NCBI GenBank assembly: GCA_947471745.1
Contig: CANJKZ010000008.1
Location: 1,652,001-1,716,000 of the forward strand
Direction of reading: 5' to 3'
From: Closterium sp. Naga37s-1
Lineage: Eukaryota > Streptophyta > Zygnematophyceae > Desmidiales > Closteriaceae
Length of the DNA: 64,000 nt
Translations under genes and position numbers: made by a program
Shown: positions 20,963 to 30,917 of the stretch, piece after piece
Layout of the letters: every line of letters starts with the position of its first letter
Numbering within the stretch: position 1 is the stretch's first letter
Notes under the pieces: generated by a model
What the model was told of the DNA's origin: nothing
The model's input: the letters and a program-made list of their open reading frames with translations, nothing else
Databases searched by the model: none

Positions 20963-21364
20963 TTTTGAGTCGACTCAAAAGTCAACTCGCTACAATGTCA
21001 CACGGTGTGTTTTCTACACAAAGAGCTATCGTCGCTTGGAAGTTACCTAAAAGAGTTGGAAATTATTTGATTTCTGCTCATAAGAGTTAGTGTAGTGTAG
21101 AGTTTGTTACAGCCCTACAGTACAGCTTCTCCCTGGCCCAGCGAAGGAATGCCTCGCGTGGAGCCCTCGGGATTAGTATATTAGCTCATGTTTGCTTCAT
21201 TTTTCCCTTGTGGTCTGAAGAAGGCTATAAGCCGAAACCGGTTACCGCCAAATATTTCTCTACAAGAGATTTCAAGCAAACTTTTTACTAACAACAACGT
21301 TTACAGTTGAATCAGTCGCAGCCACGTAAAGACATGGCTCCTATCTGGGGCTCCATTGGACTTA
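20963..21364 (+). repeat. Downstream pseudo-LTR of the Penelope-like element
   Basis: 402 bp, matching 17436-17837. It starts with the palindrome TTTTGAGTCGACTCAAAA and ends at the right target duplication. Confidence 0.92.
21210..21248 (+). ncRNA. Hammerhead-ribozyme-like motif, downstream copy
   Basis: In order: GTGGT (helix I 5' strand, 21210-21214); CTGAAGA core (21215-21221); one extra A; GGC-TATAA-GCC hairpin (helix II, 21223-21233); GAAA (21234-21237); self-complementary ACCGGT (helix III, 21237-21242); T as the cleavage-site nucleotide (21243); ACCGC pairing with GTGGT (21244-21248, one G-U pair). This is the type I hammerhead layout known from Penelope-like elements, whose very short helix III is thought to favour dimers. 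The extra A before helix II departs from the textbook core. Confidence 0.65.
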
Positions 21365-21423
21365 TGAGAGAGCTGACGAGGCTAACAGAGAAGCAGCAGT
21401 TTTTTGGGACGTGCGACGAGGGG
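21364..21423. repeat. Right 60-bp target site duplication of the Penelope-like element
   Basis: Identical to 17374-17433. Together they give the insertion boundaries without ambiguity. Confidence 0.92.
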
Positions 21424-21429
21424 GGTCCA

Positions 21430-23310
21430 ACGAGGAGAGGGACGGTGCGCTGGCAACACATGCACTGTGAGGAACAGTGCGGCTCACTCACAGAGCCTGA
21501 GCCAGAGGCCGTAGGAGATGTTCCAGGGGTTGGCGAAGTCAAGGCAGCTCTTGGAAAACTCGAACCCCAGATTATCCGCATTGCGCGTCTGGCTTCAGTG
21601 ATGCTCAAATGGATGTACGCACGGAAGCGCCACACAATGATGGCCGGGTGCAGGAAGAGCAAGCGCAGGTGGAAGGCCCAGGCAAGGTTCTTGCGCAGGT
21701 CGCTGATGCGCGTGAGGGAATGGGGGTTCTTCAGCCATGCTGGCCTCACGAATTCTGTGTCAAGGTACAAGTGCAGAAGACAGGCAGCACGTGAGGCATG
21801 GGGTGCAGACCAGGGGACAGGGATGAAGGCAGAAGGGAGTAGGGTGGGGGGTTTTGAGTGAGGCTGTCCTCTATCAGCGGTGAGTCATTGTCGCACGTGC
21901 AGAAAAAGGGCAGTACATGGGGCATCGCAGGATGGGATAAAGGGCGAGGAAGAAGAGGAGAAGATGGAAGGGGTCAACAAACCCGGGTGGGGGGTCTCGA
22001 GCCAGGTCGTCCAGCAGCGCTGAGTCATCAATCCAAGTGCAGAACAAGGGCAGCACGTGGGGCTTGGGGTGCAGGCTGGGGGGGAAGGGGGGTTGGAGGG
22101 ACAGGAGGGGGGATTGGGGAGGTGGGAGGGGGATTGGGGAGGTTGGTTGGGGAAAAGGGCGGAAGAAGAGAGGAAGAAGGAAGGGCAGCTGGTGGGATGG
22201 GCGGTTTTGAGAGAGGCTGTCCGCCATCAGCACTAAGTCATAGTCGCACGTGCAGACCAAGGGCAGCACGTGGGGCATGGGGTGCAAGATGGGAGTGGGA
22301 GAGAGAGGTCTGTGGGCGTGGATGGGGGACGGAAGAGAAATGACGGGGGTGGAGAAGTCATTCGGGCAAGTGGAGGGACAGGGTGTAACACCCAAGGCTA
22401 TTATAATAGGAGTTGCAAGGCTTTTATAATAATTCTCAATACACGTTGAAGCTCTAGCTAGCTCCCAATATCCTTGGAGGTGTTAATCTTCTTGAAGGAG
22501 TTGATGGAATGGCTTGAGAGAGTTGTGTAGGGAGTTGTGTGAGAGAGCTCAATGACTTAGGCAAACAATCCCATTTCCAATTGATTGGTTGGAGTGGGAG
22601 GTTGAGAATGAGTCTGCTAGCTCAAACACCCCTTGGGGAACTCTCCCAACCATGGATTCCATGGTGGGATGGTTCTTAGGCATAGAGCCTATGTGGCAAT
22701 TAGATTGGGTTGGAAAACCCAACTTAGAACCATTGAATGGTTGTGTTTAGGATAGAGTAGATTGTAACAATTTTTTGGCAGTTTCTGATTGGTCGAAAAT
22801 CCAACCTTCAACATTCCCTTGGTTGGGTTGGAAAAGTTCCAAGCCTCCAGATGTGAGGCTTGACAATCCCATACCAAGTTTCATCCCAACCAACCCAGCC
22901 ATCTTCTCCAAACTCTTTCTCTTTGTCGAGAAAACTCTCGACATTGACTTTGGGAGAGTAGGTTGTTAGCTAGGATTAGCGCAATGCGTTACACAGGGTT
23001 AGGAGAGGTGGGGGGGAAGGGGGGGTTATGTGAAGTTGGTTGGGGAAAGACGAAAGGGGGTTGAGTGGGGTATTCTCTAACGGTGTCGAGAAGACGCAAG
23101 GCGCTTGGGAGGAAGAATGAGAATTCACCCAAAATCGTCAGCAGACGAGGATGCCTGAGGGGGAGTTTTGAGATTGTCCAAGACGCGAAAGTGGAGAACT
23201 CACCCGAAGACGCCCGAGTGGATGTTCAGCGCTGTGACGCCGGCGGCGAGAACGGCGGAGACGGCAACTGACTGTCAACGCCGTCAGATTCACCCCACTC
23301 GCCATGATCA
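21430..23310 (-). CDS. Candidate 5' exons of the membrane protein gene
   Basis: This continues the minus-strand gene split by the Penelope-like insertion. Visible segments: VAVSAVLAAGVTALNIHSGVF (about 23.23-23.28 kb, donor GTGAGTT; an ATG lies just upstream at 23303, but in another frame); a segment of tandem units read as PHVLPLxCTC (21.75-22.3 kb, listed separately); LRKNLAWAFHLRLLFLHPAI (about 21.6-21.7 kb); and FEFSKSCLDFANPWNISYGLW ending at a GTGAGTGAG donor (about 21.48-21.56 kb). Boundaries and order are inferred from AG/GT sites and hydrophobic content; the family is not recognised. The solo LTR at 22384-22993 lies in one of its introns. Confidence 0.35.
21750..22340 (-). repeat. 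Four diverged tandem copies of an exon-like unit
   Basis: On the minus strand the segment CCCCATGCCCCACGTGCTGC...CTGCACGTGCGAC recurs near 21.78, 21.90, 22.05 and 22.25 kb. It reads as (M/K)PHVLPxxCTCD in at least three copies and is followed by acidic or leucine residues (DLVLMADSLSQN, DSALLDDLARD, DSPLIEDSLTQN). Spacing is about 120-210 bp. The coding-like part is conserved better than the G/C-rich spacers. It could be tandem exon duplication in the membrane protein gene or a degenerate local repeat. Confidence 0.5.
22384..22993. mobile_element. Solo LTR
   Basis: A 610-bp element starting TGTAACACCC and ending GCGTTACA (ends are inverted TGTAAC/GTTACA), flanked by the 5-bp duplication CAGGG (22379-22383 and 22994-22998). 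There is no internal region, so it is most simply an LTR left after recombination between the two LTRs of a full element. TGTAACACCC starts are common in plant Ty3/gypsy LTRs, but the family cannot be fixed from the LTR alone. It lies in the G-rich introns of the minus-strand gene. Confidence 0.85.
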
Positions 23311-24630
23311 TCCAGGGCTTGACACGTCGAAACGGAGGGCGTGTCAGAGAATGAAACAGAACCGAATTGAACCACCCTGAACAGCGGTGTGCGGTCTGGC
23401 GACTTAAAAAAGAGTCTGGCTAACCGTGAGGTGGCTGTTGGATCGGCTTAGAAGTTGATGCAACGCTGCACGTTACAACTTTCCAGGCGCATCGCGAATA
23501 GGTACGTCTGTCGACTCCTAGGTGGAATCCGGAGAGCGTCTATTTGGTAATGCCTGATTGCTACCCTGCACGTTACACTGCCAGTATGACAGTTGTAGCG
23601 GTCGCCATAGAGGTGCGTAACGAACAGTAGGGATACCTAGTGGGCTAAATGGATGGTAACGACTAGCGTCCCTGGTTGTTACCAATCCAATGGCGGCTAG
23701 CGTTTGGTGGCGATTCTACAAATCTTCCTTCACACCACTCTACGCATAACGTTACTGAGTTTTTGCTCGAGGCGGTAACTGTCGTGACTTCATAACTTGT
23801 CCTCGTAAACGAGGACCGGTGTTCATATGTGCCAGGATCCGATTTCCCTTAGCTAAGCCTGCTATTCGTGCTGTTCACGCTGCTATACTATGGAAGGTCT
23901 AGGACGTTGGTGTGAGATCTCGGTTTTACCAAGTGGAATACTCCAGCTTCTCAAAATTGTGTTTCCGTCGTCTGAGTTTGTCGCAGGGAGTGTCATCCTG
24001 CCGTACCTACCTTCACAGGTTTGGGTGTGTCCCCTGGTTAGGGGGGTTGGTTTGGTCTTGGAGGTGTCCAGGTTTCGTTTTAATCTCAACCCCTCGTTTA
24101 GAAATTCGCCGCTTGTGCACCAATCCTAGGTGCCTCAAGCCAACCCAAGTGTACAGTAATACGGTAGAAAATACCAGATGCGGGTTCCCAAAGCTCTGAT
24201 AGTAGATATGGGTGAAAAGTGCTCACCTTGAAAATCTCCAAGGCTACCCATGCGGGAAAGTAGGAATTGCCTTAGAACCTTACTCAACCAATGTGTATAC
24301 TTATTTGAGCTTTCTCAAACGTAGAGCACGTGATGAAGATGCACTCATCAACCTTGTGATAATGACACTGGTCCTCGTCGGTAGTCCCGAGGAGGAACCA
24401 GGTTCTTACAGGCTGAACCAGAGCAGTTTGCACATATGCGGTTAGATGCTAGCTAGAATAGCAGCTCGAGGCATCAATCATACAATGAGATAGTGTTTCC
24501 TGATACTCTTCAGGTTTCGATTATCAAATCCGTACAGGCGAACGTTTCGCGTCACAAGCCAGCCAAGGTTAGCGAGAGTCCGGGCACACACAAAGAGCAA
24601 CAAATCATTCGACGAATGCTACGGAAAAGA
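23311..24630. other. No supported gene
   Basis: Unassigned sequence of mixed composition. A short perfect hairpin GTCCTCGT-AA-ACGAGGAC lies near 23799-23816, and two GCACGTTACA motifs lie near 23470 and 23567. Open frames (the longest about 95 codons) overlap on both strands and look like chance. An eroded mobile element is possible but not shown. Confidence 0.35.
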
Positions 24631-25450
24631 ATTCATGAACATGAACGTCGCCTCGCGTAGATCAGCCCGCCGTTGGCTATGGCTAGTCCTACCTCATACA
24701 TCACGGCCGTTCGTCGATCAGATTTTCAGATTTATGTCCTTCGAGGCATCTCAAACGCACCGAATCGCATCGCGATCTTACGTTCCTTCCTTACCAAGCC
24801 TCGATCGGCTCGGATCCAATCAAAATGAACTTGCACGAAACGCGTCTTTTCAATTCCGCAACCCAGGTTGAAGCTTGGAGGCGCCTCGAGAGACCTTATC
24901 ATCCCACGTCCGAAGCTTCGCGGCATGGTCTGCCGTTGGTGTGTCTTCCAGGCCGGCAAATGCAGAAGCTTCCATGACGCCAAAGATTGCTATCTCTAAG
25001 TCGAAATCGTTTTCCAGAAGCAAGCATCTAGTAGCAGTGCAAGCGGACCTTGAAACGCGTACAGTGAAGGACGAGGTGAGGGATGGGGGAGGACATCCCA
25101 AAATGTGTGAGGTCGGGGTGGCATGTTTTTTAGGGTTTGCGAGAGAGTAACTTTCCAGAACCTACGTGCATGTTCCTTTTCTGGTACCGCGACTCGTGAA
25201 TCAGAGGGGTGCAGCATCACCGAAATTTTGACGCCACCCTCGCGAGCGATATAATTGGTCGAACCATTTCGTATTCTTCCAGGAAATTTCTGCAAAACAA
25301 TTCGAGCGATTGCTATTGGTCGTTCGATTCAAACTTACTGCCCTGTAAGAATGGGAGGGTTTCGATGTACTTCCAGGAAGCAGCTGGTAGCGAGGGTTTG
25401 GCACACAACTGAGTGGGCTTGATCCGCTAAAGATATTCTCCGTTACAGTT
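24631..25450. other. Mixed-composition region, possible promoter or 5' exon, unassigned
   Basis: A higher-GC island between AT-rich blocks. The minus strand has a 41-codon frame from the ATG at 24974 (MEASAFAGLEDTPTADHAAK), which could be a small 5' exon, but no partner exon was found. Near 25.25-25.40 kb two GAGCGAT(T/A) sequences followed by TTGGTCG occur, loosely resembling the region before the mTERF gene at 28.45-28.65 kb. Function not assigned. Confidence 0.25.
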
Positions 25451-26480
25451 TTCAAAGAAATTAATTGATGGAAATCGTTTGTGTAATCTGCCTTTGAGTT
25501 GTAAACAGCTTTGAATGTTTATACATGCATTTTTAGGTACTATTTGGCACCCAACTATTCCAGTAGTTTGAATCACATGTGTAACAAGAGCAGTTGTTTG
25601 TTGTGATCAATGAGACGTTAAATTCGCTACAAAAAAGTTTTACCAACACCTAATTGCATAAGATATCAGCTCACCATGCTGTTTCAACGCTGTGTTTCTT
25701 TGTTTTGCAAGGGGTATTTGCGTCACTTTGTCACAAACGATATCAAAAGGGTGTCAACCTAAATCTATATCTGTCGCATGACGGCAAACGATGTCGTTTC
25801 AACGTTGCGTAGCTTTTTTTTTTTTCTAATGTTTCTTTATACCATACCACTCAGTTAATAATGAAATGAGAAGGGTCTGAACCCATTTAGGTGTCATTCT
25901 CATTACACCATTATGAGTGACGCTGTAATGATCATCAAATGAGGTAAAACCGTCCGAGTAGAGACATGGATGTCACATGATGAAGTTTCAAGTTTTTTTG
26001 AAAGTTTGCAAATGACTTTAGTTTTTAGCCATTTGGTTGACTTGGCCTAGGGGAGGCTGGAAAACCATATTTTAATTGATTTTAAACATAAATGTGGTGG
26101 TTACAAGCCCATTTGCGTGCATTTGGGGCAAAAAAAAGCCCAAGTAGAGTGTTTCAATCCTCAATAAGATGTATTAAGGTATTTTTAGCATAATTATAGG
26201 GGTTTCATACATATAAAACACAAAACATCAAAATTGACAAGCCAAATATTTCGTTGCCAGTTTTGACGTATATTTCCATAAGATTCTGTAATGTAATATT
26301 TTTAAGCAACCAGGTTGTATGAAAGTTAGTGTTCAACTGCATCTGACACTCACGCAATTTGCGTTCTTCTCGTCCTATTCTGAGGAAGAGGAACAGCAAA
26401 GCGTAGGTGTTTGACAAGTGGGAAATGCTGTCACTATGGGACCGGTTTTCGATTTTCAGTGCGGCGGATGTACAACTGGC
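25451..26480. other. AT-rich intergenic sequence
   Basis: Low-GC sequence with homopolymer runs (T-run near 25.81 kb) and no frame of interest. I see no element ends. Confidence 0.5.
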
Positions 26481-28516
26481 TGCCAGCAACGACATGTGTG
26501 GGACTGTACACTAACAGGAGGGTGACTTGTCACTTGTATTATTTTATTCCCAGATTTTTTGCAACTGTTCTGGTATCCTTCCGTTAAAGAGAATGTTTGG
26601 AAAATTGTGTTGCTGTTTCTGGGTAAAGAGCGATATGACAGCACTGTAGAGAGATAAACAACGTTACGGGCAGATAGAAGGTACCTTGAGTTTTGGTCAT
26701 TTCAGGATGTGACAGGCGCGTCGCTTGTCGCGTGCTGCACAGTTGCTGCAACCTGTGCTTTCGCGGGATTCGACTCGATTCTCGAATTTGTCGCATTTGA
26801 GCGTTTTGCTGCACGCGCGATTGTTGGCTGACGCTTTGATTTTTTTTTTCCCCACCAGATTCCACTGTACTTCATTCCACCGTGCATTGCACCTCTGCTT
26901 TTCTCGAAACCAGTACTTGTTTCTTCCCAGCACAGTTGTGAAAAAATGGTTTGAACGTGAAACAAACCACGAAACGACAAAACGACAGCAATGCAAGGCA
27001 TTGCGCTCAACTGCCCCAAGCCACAGTCATTCCTTGACGACAGAGAGCCATCTTTTGCTCCCTCTTCCTCTAGATTTACACCCGTGGTTTTCAATCAGCT
27101 TGCTTTTGGTGTTCGATGGCTGTGTCTCTGGTCCTCAGTCTTCAGTCTCCTGCTTCTATTATTTCGCCCTTGCTGCCAAATGTTGGTCTTCGTGCGCAAC
27201 ATTGACAGTGTGTGAACCGATGCGAAGGTGTTTGCAGATGATTCTGGAAGTTTGCTGAGAGGTGCGCTAGTAAGTTATTGGTATTTCATCTTTGTTTGAA
27301 ATTTCCGTATCAAGCATTCTTGCTGTTCCTATTGGCCCTTCTGTGACGCCGACGTCCTATGCGTCGTACCTGTTCAATGCTTCGGCCCGTATTTTCAGCG
27401 TTTTCTGCCTCTTTGCGACGGGTCTGATTGCCTTTGTTGTTTCCTGCTTTGCCGATTCTCGTTTTTTCGTTAACCCTTCTTCGCGTTCCCTTCTAGTCCC
27501 CATTCTATTCAGAAAGCGTCGCCACGCTTCTACAACATTTCATTGTCGGAACTCCCTCGACTGCACCTCGTCGCGTAAATGCGTGCGGACGATGATTCGC
27601 CGCAGCCATGTCCTCTCGTGCCTTCAGCTCTGCCGCCGAGAGTGGCGGCGAGAGATGCGTATCTGCCGCCGGGAGTGGCGATGACGATAACATGTTATGA
27701 CTCGTTCATTCTTGCTGCCCCCCAGAAACATACCTCTTTTTTTTTTATGCTAGCGCTACTGCTACCGAGTGCGACTGCACCATCTCTAGTTTTCTCTCCC
27801 ATGCTCCAGACTACCCCCCATGATTTCCCCTCCTGTGCCTACGGTTTTCCCCCACACCCTCACGCTTCTGTTTTCTCCCTTCTGTTTTTCCTCACCCTTC
27901 TGTTTTCTCCCAGTACAATCATTCATCCAGAAGGCTAGACAGGAATACCTTCGCAAGGTTGTGCAAGCTAGGCTGGTGTGATTCGTGTTTTATGTCAAAT
28001 AACCGTTTGCCTATGTAATCCCATTGTTGGGCTTATTGGTGCAGCACATGTAAAATTGTTATATTGCATTGTGATTCATAATTTTGGGTTGCAAATTTCT
28101 TTTAATGTCAATTTTTAATCCTCATAATTTTATGAGAATCTGTAAAATAATTATTTATTTGACCCAGAAATATACACTTGATATGCAGGCTATTTGATTT
28201 GTGTACACTAAAACTATTTAATATTATATGTTACTGTCACATGGTTTAAGCAACAAAAAACAAAGTCTTTGTTTATCGGCATCAGAAAAAGAAAGGTACG
28301 GTTAAAGTCTATCACATTTATTCATTCATTGCATCGACGAATTAGAACATACCACATGCATGAATTTCACTCGGTTCCAATCTACGCGGGAAACCTACAA
28401 TGCCAAATCTCGAATCGCAGCTTCCCAGACCAAATCAATCAGCATCGAGAATGACGAGTTGCGATTGGTCAAACCAGTTCATAGTTACGAGGGGGTAAAT
28501 TTTCCTTGGCACGTAG
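26481..28516. other. No supported gene; probable 5' flank of the mTERF gene
   Basis: Open frames of up to about 177 codons occur on both strands (for example 26725-27258 plus and 26702-27094 minus) and overlap each other. None has a recognisable domain or convincing splice context. From 27.96 to 28.27 kb the DNA is AT-rich. CCAAT-like sequences (GATTGG on the plus strand at 28464 and 28529) precede the mTERF frame. Confidence 0.4.
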
Positions 28517-30676
28517 ATGTGGGGCTGCGATTGGGCGACAACAATCTCGAAGAAGTTTCCATCGGGCCAATTCCAACCAAAGTTACTACCAGGAATGTTG
28601 GCCACAATCTTTGAAGTATGTATTCAAAAGATTACCGAGAAGTTACCCAACAGTTGCTCCTACGTAAGAATGGAAACCAGCACATTTTGGGATGGAGGTC
28701 AGAGGAGCATCATGAAAGTGGAAGGGGGAGAAAAGGGAGGAGGGGATGAGAGGGTAGAGAGTGTAGTAGCGGGGAATGGAGCGGGGAATGCAGGGGGGAA
28801 GAGTGAGGGAGGCAAGAGGAAGAGCTTTGGGACGGAAGGCTGCAAGGAGGAGGAGGAGGAGGAGGTAGTGGCAGTGATTGCTCGAGTGCTGAGGGAGAAA
28901 TTCGGGCCTCAGATTGTGAGAGAGGAGTTGGAGGAGTGGGGGAATGGGATAAGAAGCAGCAAGTACGAGAGGGTAGGGAAAGTGAAAGAGGAGGAGGAGG
29001 AGGAGGAGGAGGATGAGGAGGAGGAGGAGGAGGAGGAGGAGGAGGAGGAGGAGGAGGAGGGGGACGATGAGGAGGAGGAGGAGGAGGAAGAGGAGGAGGA
29101 GGAGGAAGCAGAAGAAGAAGCGAATGAGGAGGACGTATCACCCACCACATCTCCTCCCACACCCCCTCCTCCACTCAAAAGCCGGCGGGTCGTATCTCCC
29201 TCCTCCCTCCTCTCCCTCTACCGCTTCTTCTCCTCCCACCTCGGCATCTCCTCCACTTCCACTTTTGCTTCGCTCCTCGCATCTAAGCCCGAACTCCTCC
29301 GCTCCGATTCCACCAATTACTTGCTGCCACGTGTCCGTCTCCTCCAGTCATACGACATTTCAAATGCTGACATCGCGCACATGCCTTTGAGAAATCCAGC
29401 CTGGCTCCGCTCCCCCCTGCCACGGATTCGGAATATGCTTGAGTTTCTTTTAGCTAAAGGCGTTCGTCGTAGCAGATTGGGCTCGGTGCTCCAACGTGGA
29501 GATAACTTACTCCGCCGTGAGGCACGTTCAATGAACCTGGACATTATGGTGGAAAAGGCAGGAGTTCTTGTGGATAAGCTGGGTATGATTTTAGAGGGAT
29601 GTCATTCCATCTTGACTCGGAGAAATGAGGTGGTGAGTATACAGCTTCAGAAATTATCACTTTATTTTAGAGCAAGACATGGAGGGAAGGTAGAAGCATG
29701 TAGCACCAGTACAGCACTCCTGAAGCAACAACTAGATGAGTCAAGGTCCTTCACTTCTCTACACACCCCCTCCATTGCGGCCTCTGTGCTTTGGCGGGCC
29801 CCCACCATCTTCAATCTTAGCACAGAAACTCTTATAGCTAAACTCCAGTTCCTTGTGGAGATGGTGGGGGAGGAGGCAACAGGAAGAGTGGTGAGGAGTT
29901 ACCCTTGGGTTCTGCAATTATCAAAGGAGAACGTGCAAGGCAAGGTGGCGGTATTGGCTGATTTGATTGGCCGAGAGAGTGTTGTGCGTGTGGTGGCACA
30001 ATCTCCTTTGCTAATCGCTTCTAGTGAAGATGGCATGAAGAAAAAATTTAGAGAGCTTGTGCGAGAAGTGGAAGAGGCATTGGACACCAGTGGAGAAGAG
30101 GGAAGTGGGATGCAAAGGTTGGGGGAAGGTGATAGAGGTAATTGTTTGGGAGGGGAAAGTTATTCGCAAGCACTAAGTGTCAAGAGATGCAGGGCTCGTC
30201 GGTTGGTTGTGGATTTGGTTGTGAGGTACCCGCCGTCTATCAATTACTGGTGGAAAACGAACATCAAGCCCAAGGTGGAGCACTTAAAACGGGACATGGG
30301 GCTCTCCATAATGGAGGTGCTTGCTTACCCAACATTTCTTTCGTACAGTTTGGATCGGCGAATCAGACCGCGGCATGTGGCACTAGTGCGAATGGGCTAT
30401 GCGGTTGTGGCACATGAGATGGCTATTCGGACGAGTGTTGGGGACAAGAGGGGTGTTTCAATAGAAGCTGGGAAACAGAGGAACAAGCTGGGATCTGTGT
30501 CTGACAAAGTGGAGGGGGTAGAGGGGATTGAATGGGGAGCGGAAGAAGGGAAGAGTGGGCCGTTGTTGGGGGTTGTCGTTGGCAATAGTGAGCCAGGGGA
30601 GAGAGTTGTTACAGAGCGGCTGCTTCTGGACTTGGAGGGGTCAAAGAAAATGGTGTGCGTGCAGCAGTTTCTCTAA
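28517..30676 (+). CDS. mTERF family protein with an acidic tract
   Basis: 719 codons from the first ATG. ATGs at 28592, 28670 and 28712 are alternative starts; GTAAGA just before 28670 could also be a splice donor, so the 5' end is open. After a Gly/Glu-rich N terminus comes an almost pure Glu/Asp tract (about residues 155-205, GAG repeats at 28985-29115), then Pro-rich sequence. The rest is a helical mTERF array: repeats ending in proline-leucine patterns such as LASKPELLRSD, RVVRSYPWVLQLS, RVVAQSPLLIASS, and the typical C-terminal LAYPTFLSYSLDRRIRPRH. mTERF proteins bind nucleic acid in mitochondria or chloroplasts and act in organelle transcription, splicing or ribosome assembly. No clear transit peptide is visible. 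No intron is needed to read the array. Confidence 0.8.
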   Translation: MWGCDWATTISKKFPSGQFQPKLLPGMLATIFEVCIQKITEKLPNSCSYVRMETSTFWDGGQRSIMKVEGGEKGGGDERVESVVAGNGAGNAGGKSEGGKRKSFGTEGCKEEEEEEVVAVIARVLREKFGPQIVREELEEWGNGIRSSKYERVGKVKEEEEEEEEDEEEEEEEEEEEEEEEGDDEEEEEEEEEEEEEAEEEANEEDVSPTTSPPTPPPPLKSRRVVSPSSLLSLYRFFSSHLGISSTSTFASLLASKPELLRSDSTNYLLPRVRLLQSYDISNADIAHMPLRNPAWLRSPLPRIRNMLEFLLAKGVRRSRLGSVLQRGDNLLRREARSMNLDIMVEKAGVLVDKLGMILEGCHSILTRRNEVVSIQLQKLSLYFRARHGGKVEACSTSTALLKQQLDESRSFTSLHTPSIAASVLWRAPTIFNLSTETLIAKLQFLVEMVGEEATGRVVRSYPWVLQLSKENVQGKVAVLADLIGRESVVRVVAQSPLLIASSEDGMKKKFRELVREVEEALDTSGEEGSGMQRLGEGDRGNCLGGESYSQALSVKRCRARRLVVDLVVRYPPSINYWWKTNIKPKVEHLKRDMGLSIMEVLAYPTFLSYSLDRRIRPRHVALVRMGYAVVAHEMAIRTSVGDKRGVSIEAGKQRNKLGSVSDKVEGVEGIEWGAEEGKSGPLLGVVVGNSEPGERVVTERLLLDLEGSKKMVCVQQFL
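28985..29118 (+). repeat. GAG trinucleotide repeat coding an acidic tract
   Basis: An imperfect GAG/GAT repeat in frame with the mTERF protein, giving about 45 Glu/Asp residues. The opposite strand gives only Ser- or Pro-rich shadow frames. Confidence 0.85.
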
Positions 30677-30775
30677 TGTACAGACAAGAAGTTTGAGGAG
30701 AACTTTGGGGTCAAAGTGTAGGGCTGGTGCTGATATACGCTTCTTCGGCTTCCAGTGTCCCCCGGGCCTATGAGT

Positions 30776-30917
30776 CCATGCCTGAGTGTGAGGGTGTGTG
30801 CCAGTGCATGAGTGTGAGGGCGTGTGCCAATGCCTGAGTGTGAGGGTGTGTGCCAATGCCTGAGTGTGAGGGTGTATGCCAATGCCTGAGTGTGAGGGTG
30901 TGTGCTAATGCCTGAGT
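30776..30917 (+). repeat. 26-bp minisatellite
   Basis: About five copies of a unit reading TGCCTGAGTGTGAGGGTGTG plus six bases, with few differences between copies, starting about 100 bp after the mTERF stop. Confidence 0.85.

Larger units (their letters stand above)
17434..21363 (+). mobile_element. Penelope-like retroelement with ORF1 and no visible endonuclease domain
   Basis: A 3.93-kb insertion between 60-bp target duplications. It has 402-bp direct repeats (pseudo-LTRs) at both ends that differ at about four positions, a lysine-rich ORF1 (17807-19249) and a Penelope-type reverse transcriptase frame (to 20832). Each repeat opens with a perfect palindrome TTTTGAGTCGACTCAAAA and carries a hammerhead-like motif. 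Penelope-like elements are known for such repeats, for hammerhead ribozymes and for a GIY-YIG nuclease after RT; here the RT frame stops right after the thumb region, as in endonuclease-lacking clades. Both frames are open, so it looks whole and young. It sits antisense to the membrane protein gene. Confidence 0.9.

Noticed and set aside
21874-22395. 173-codon minus-strand frame as one continuous exon
   Set aside because: It is mostly Pro/Ser/Leu from pyrimidine-rich introns. Only the short PHVLP units inside look coding-like.
26584-27684. Frames of 90-177 codons on both strands between 26.6 and 27.7 kb
   Set aside because: They overlap each other, have no family resemblance, and lack a consistent splice or start context.
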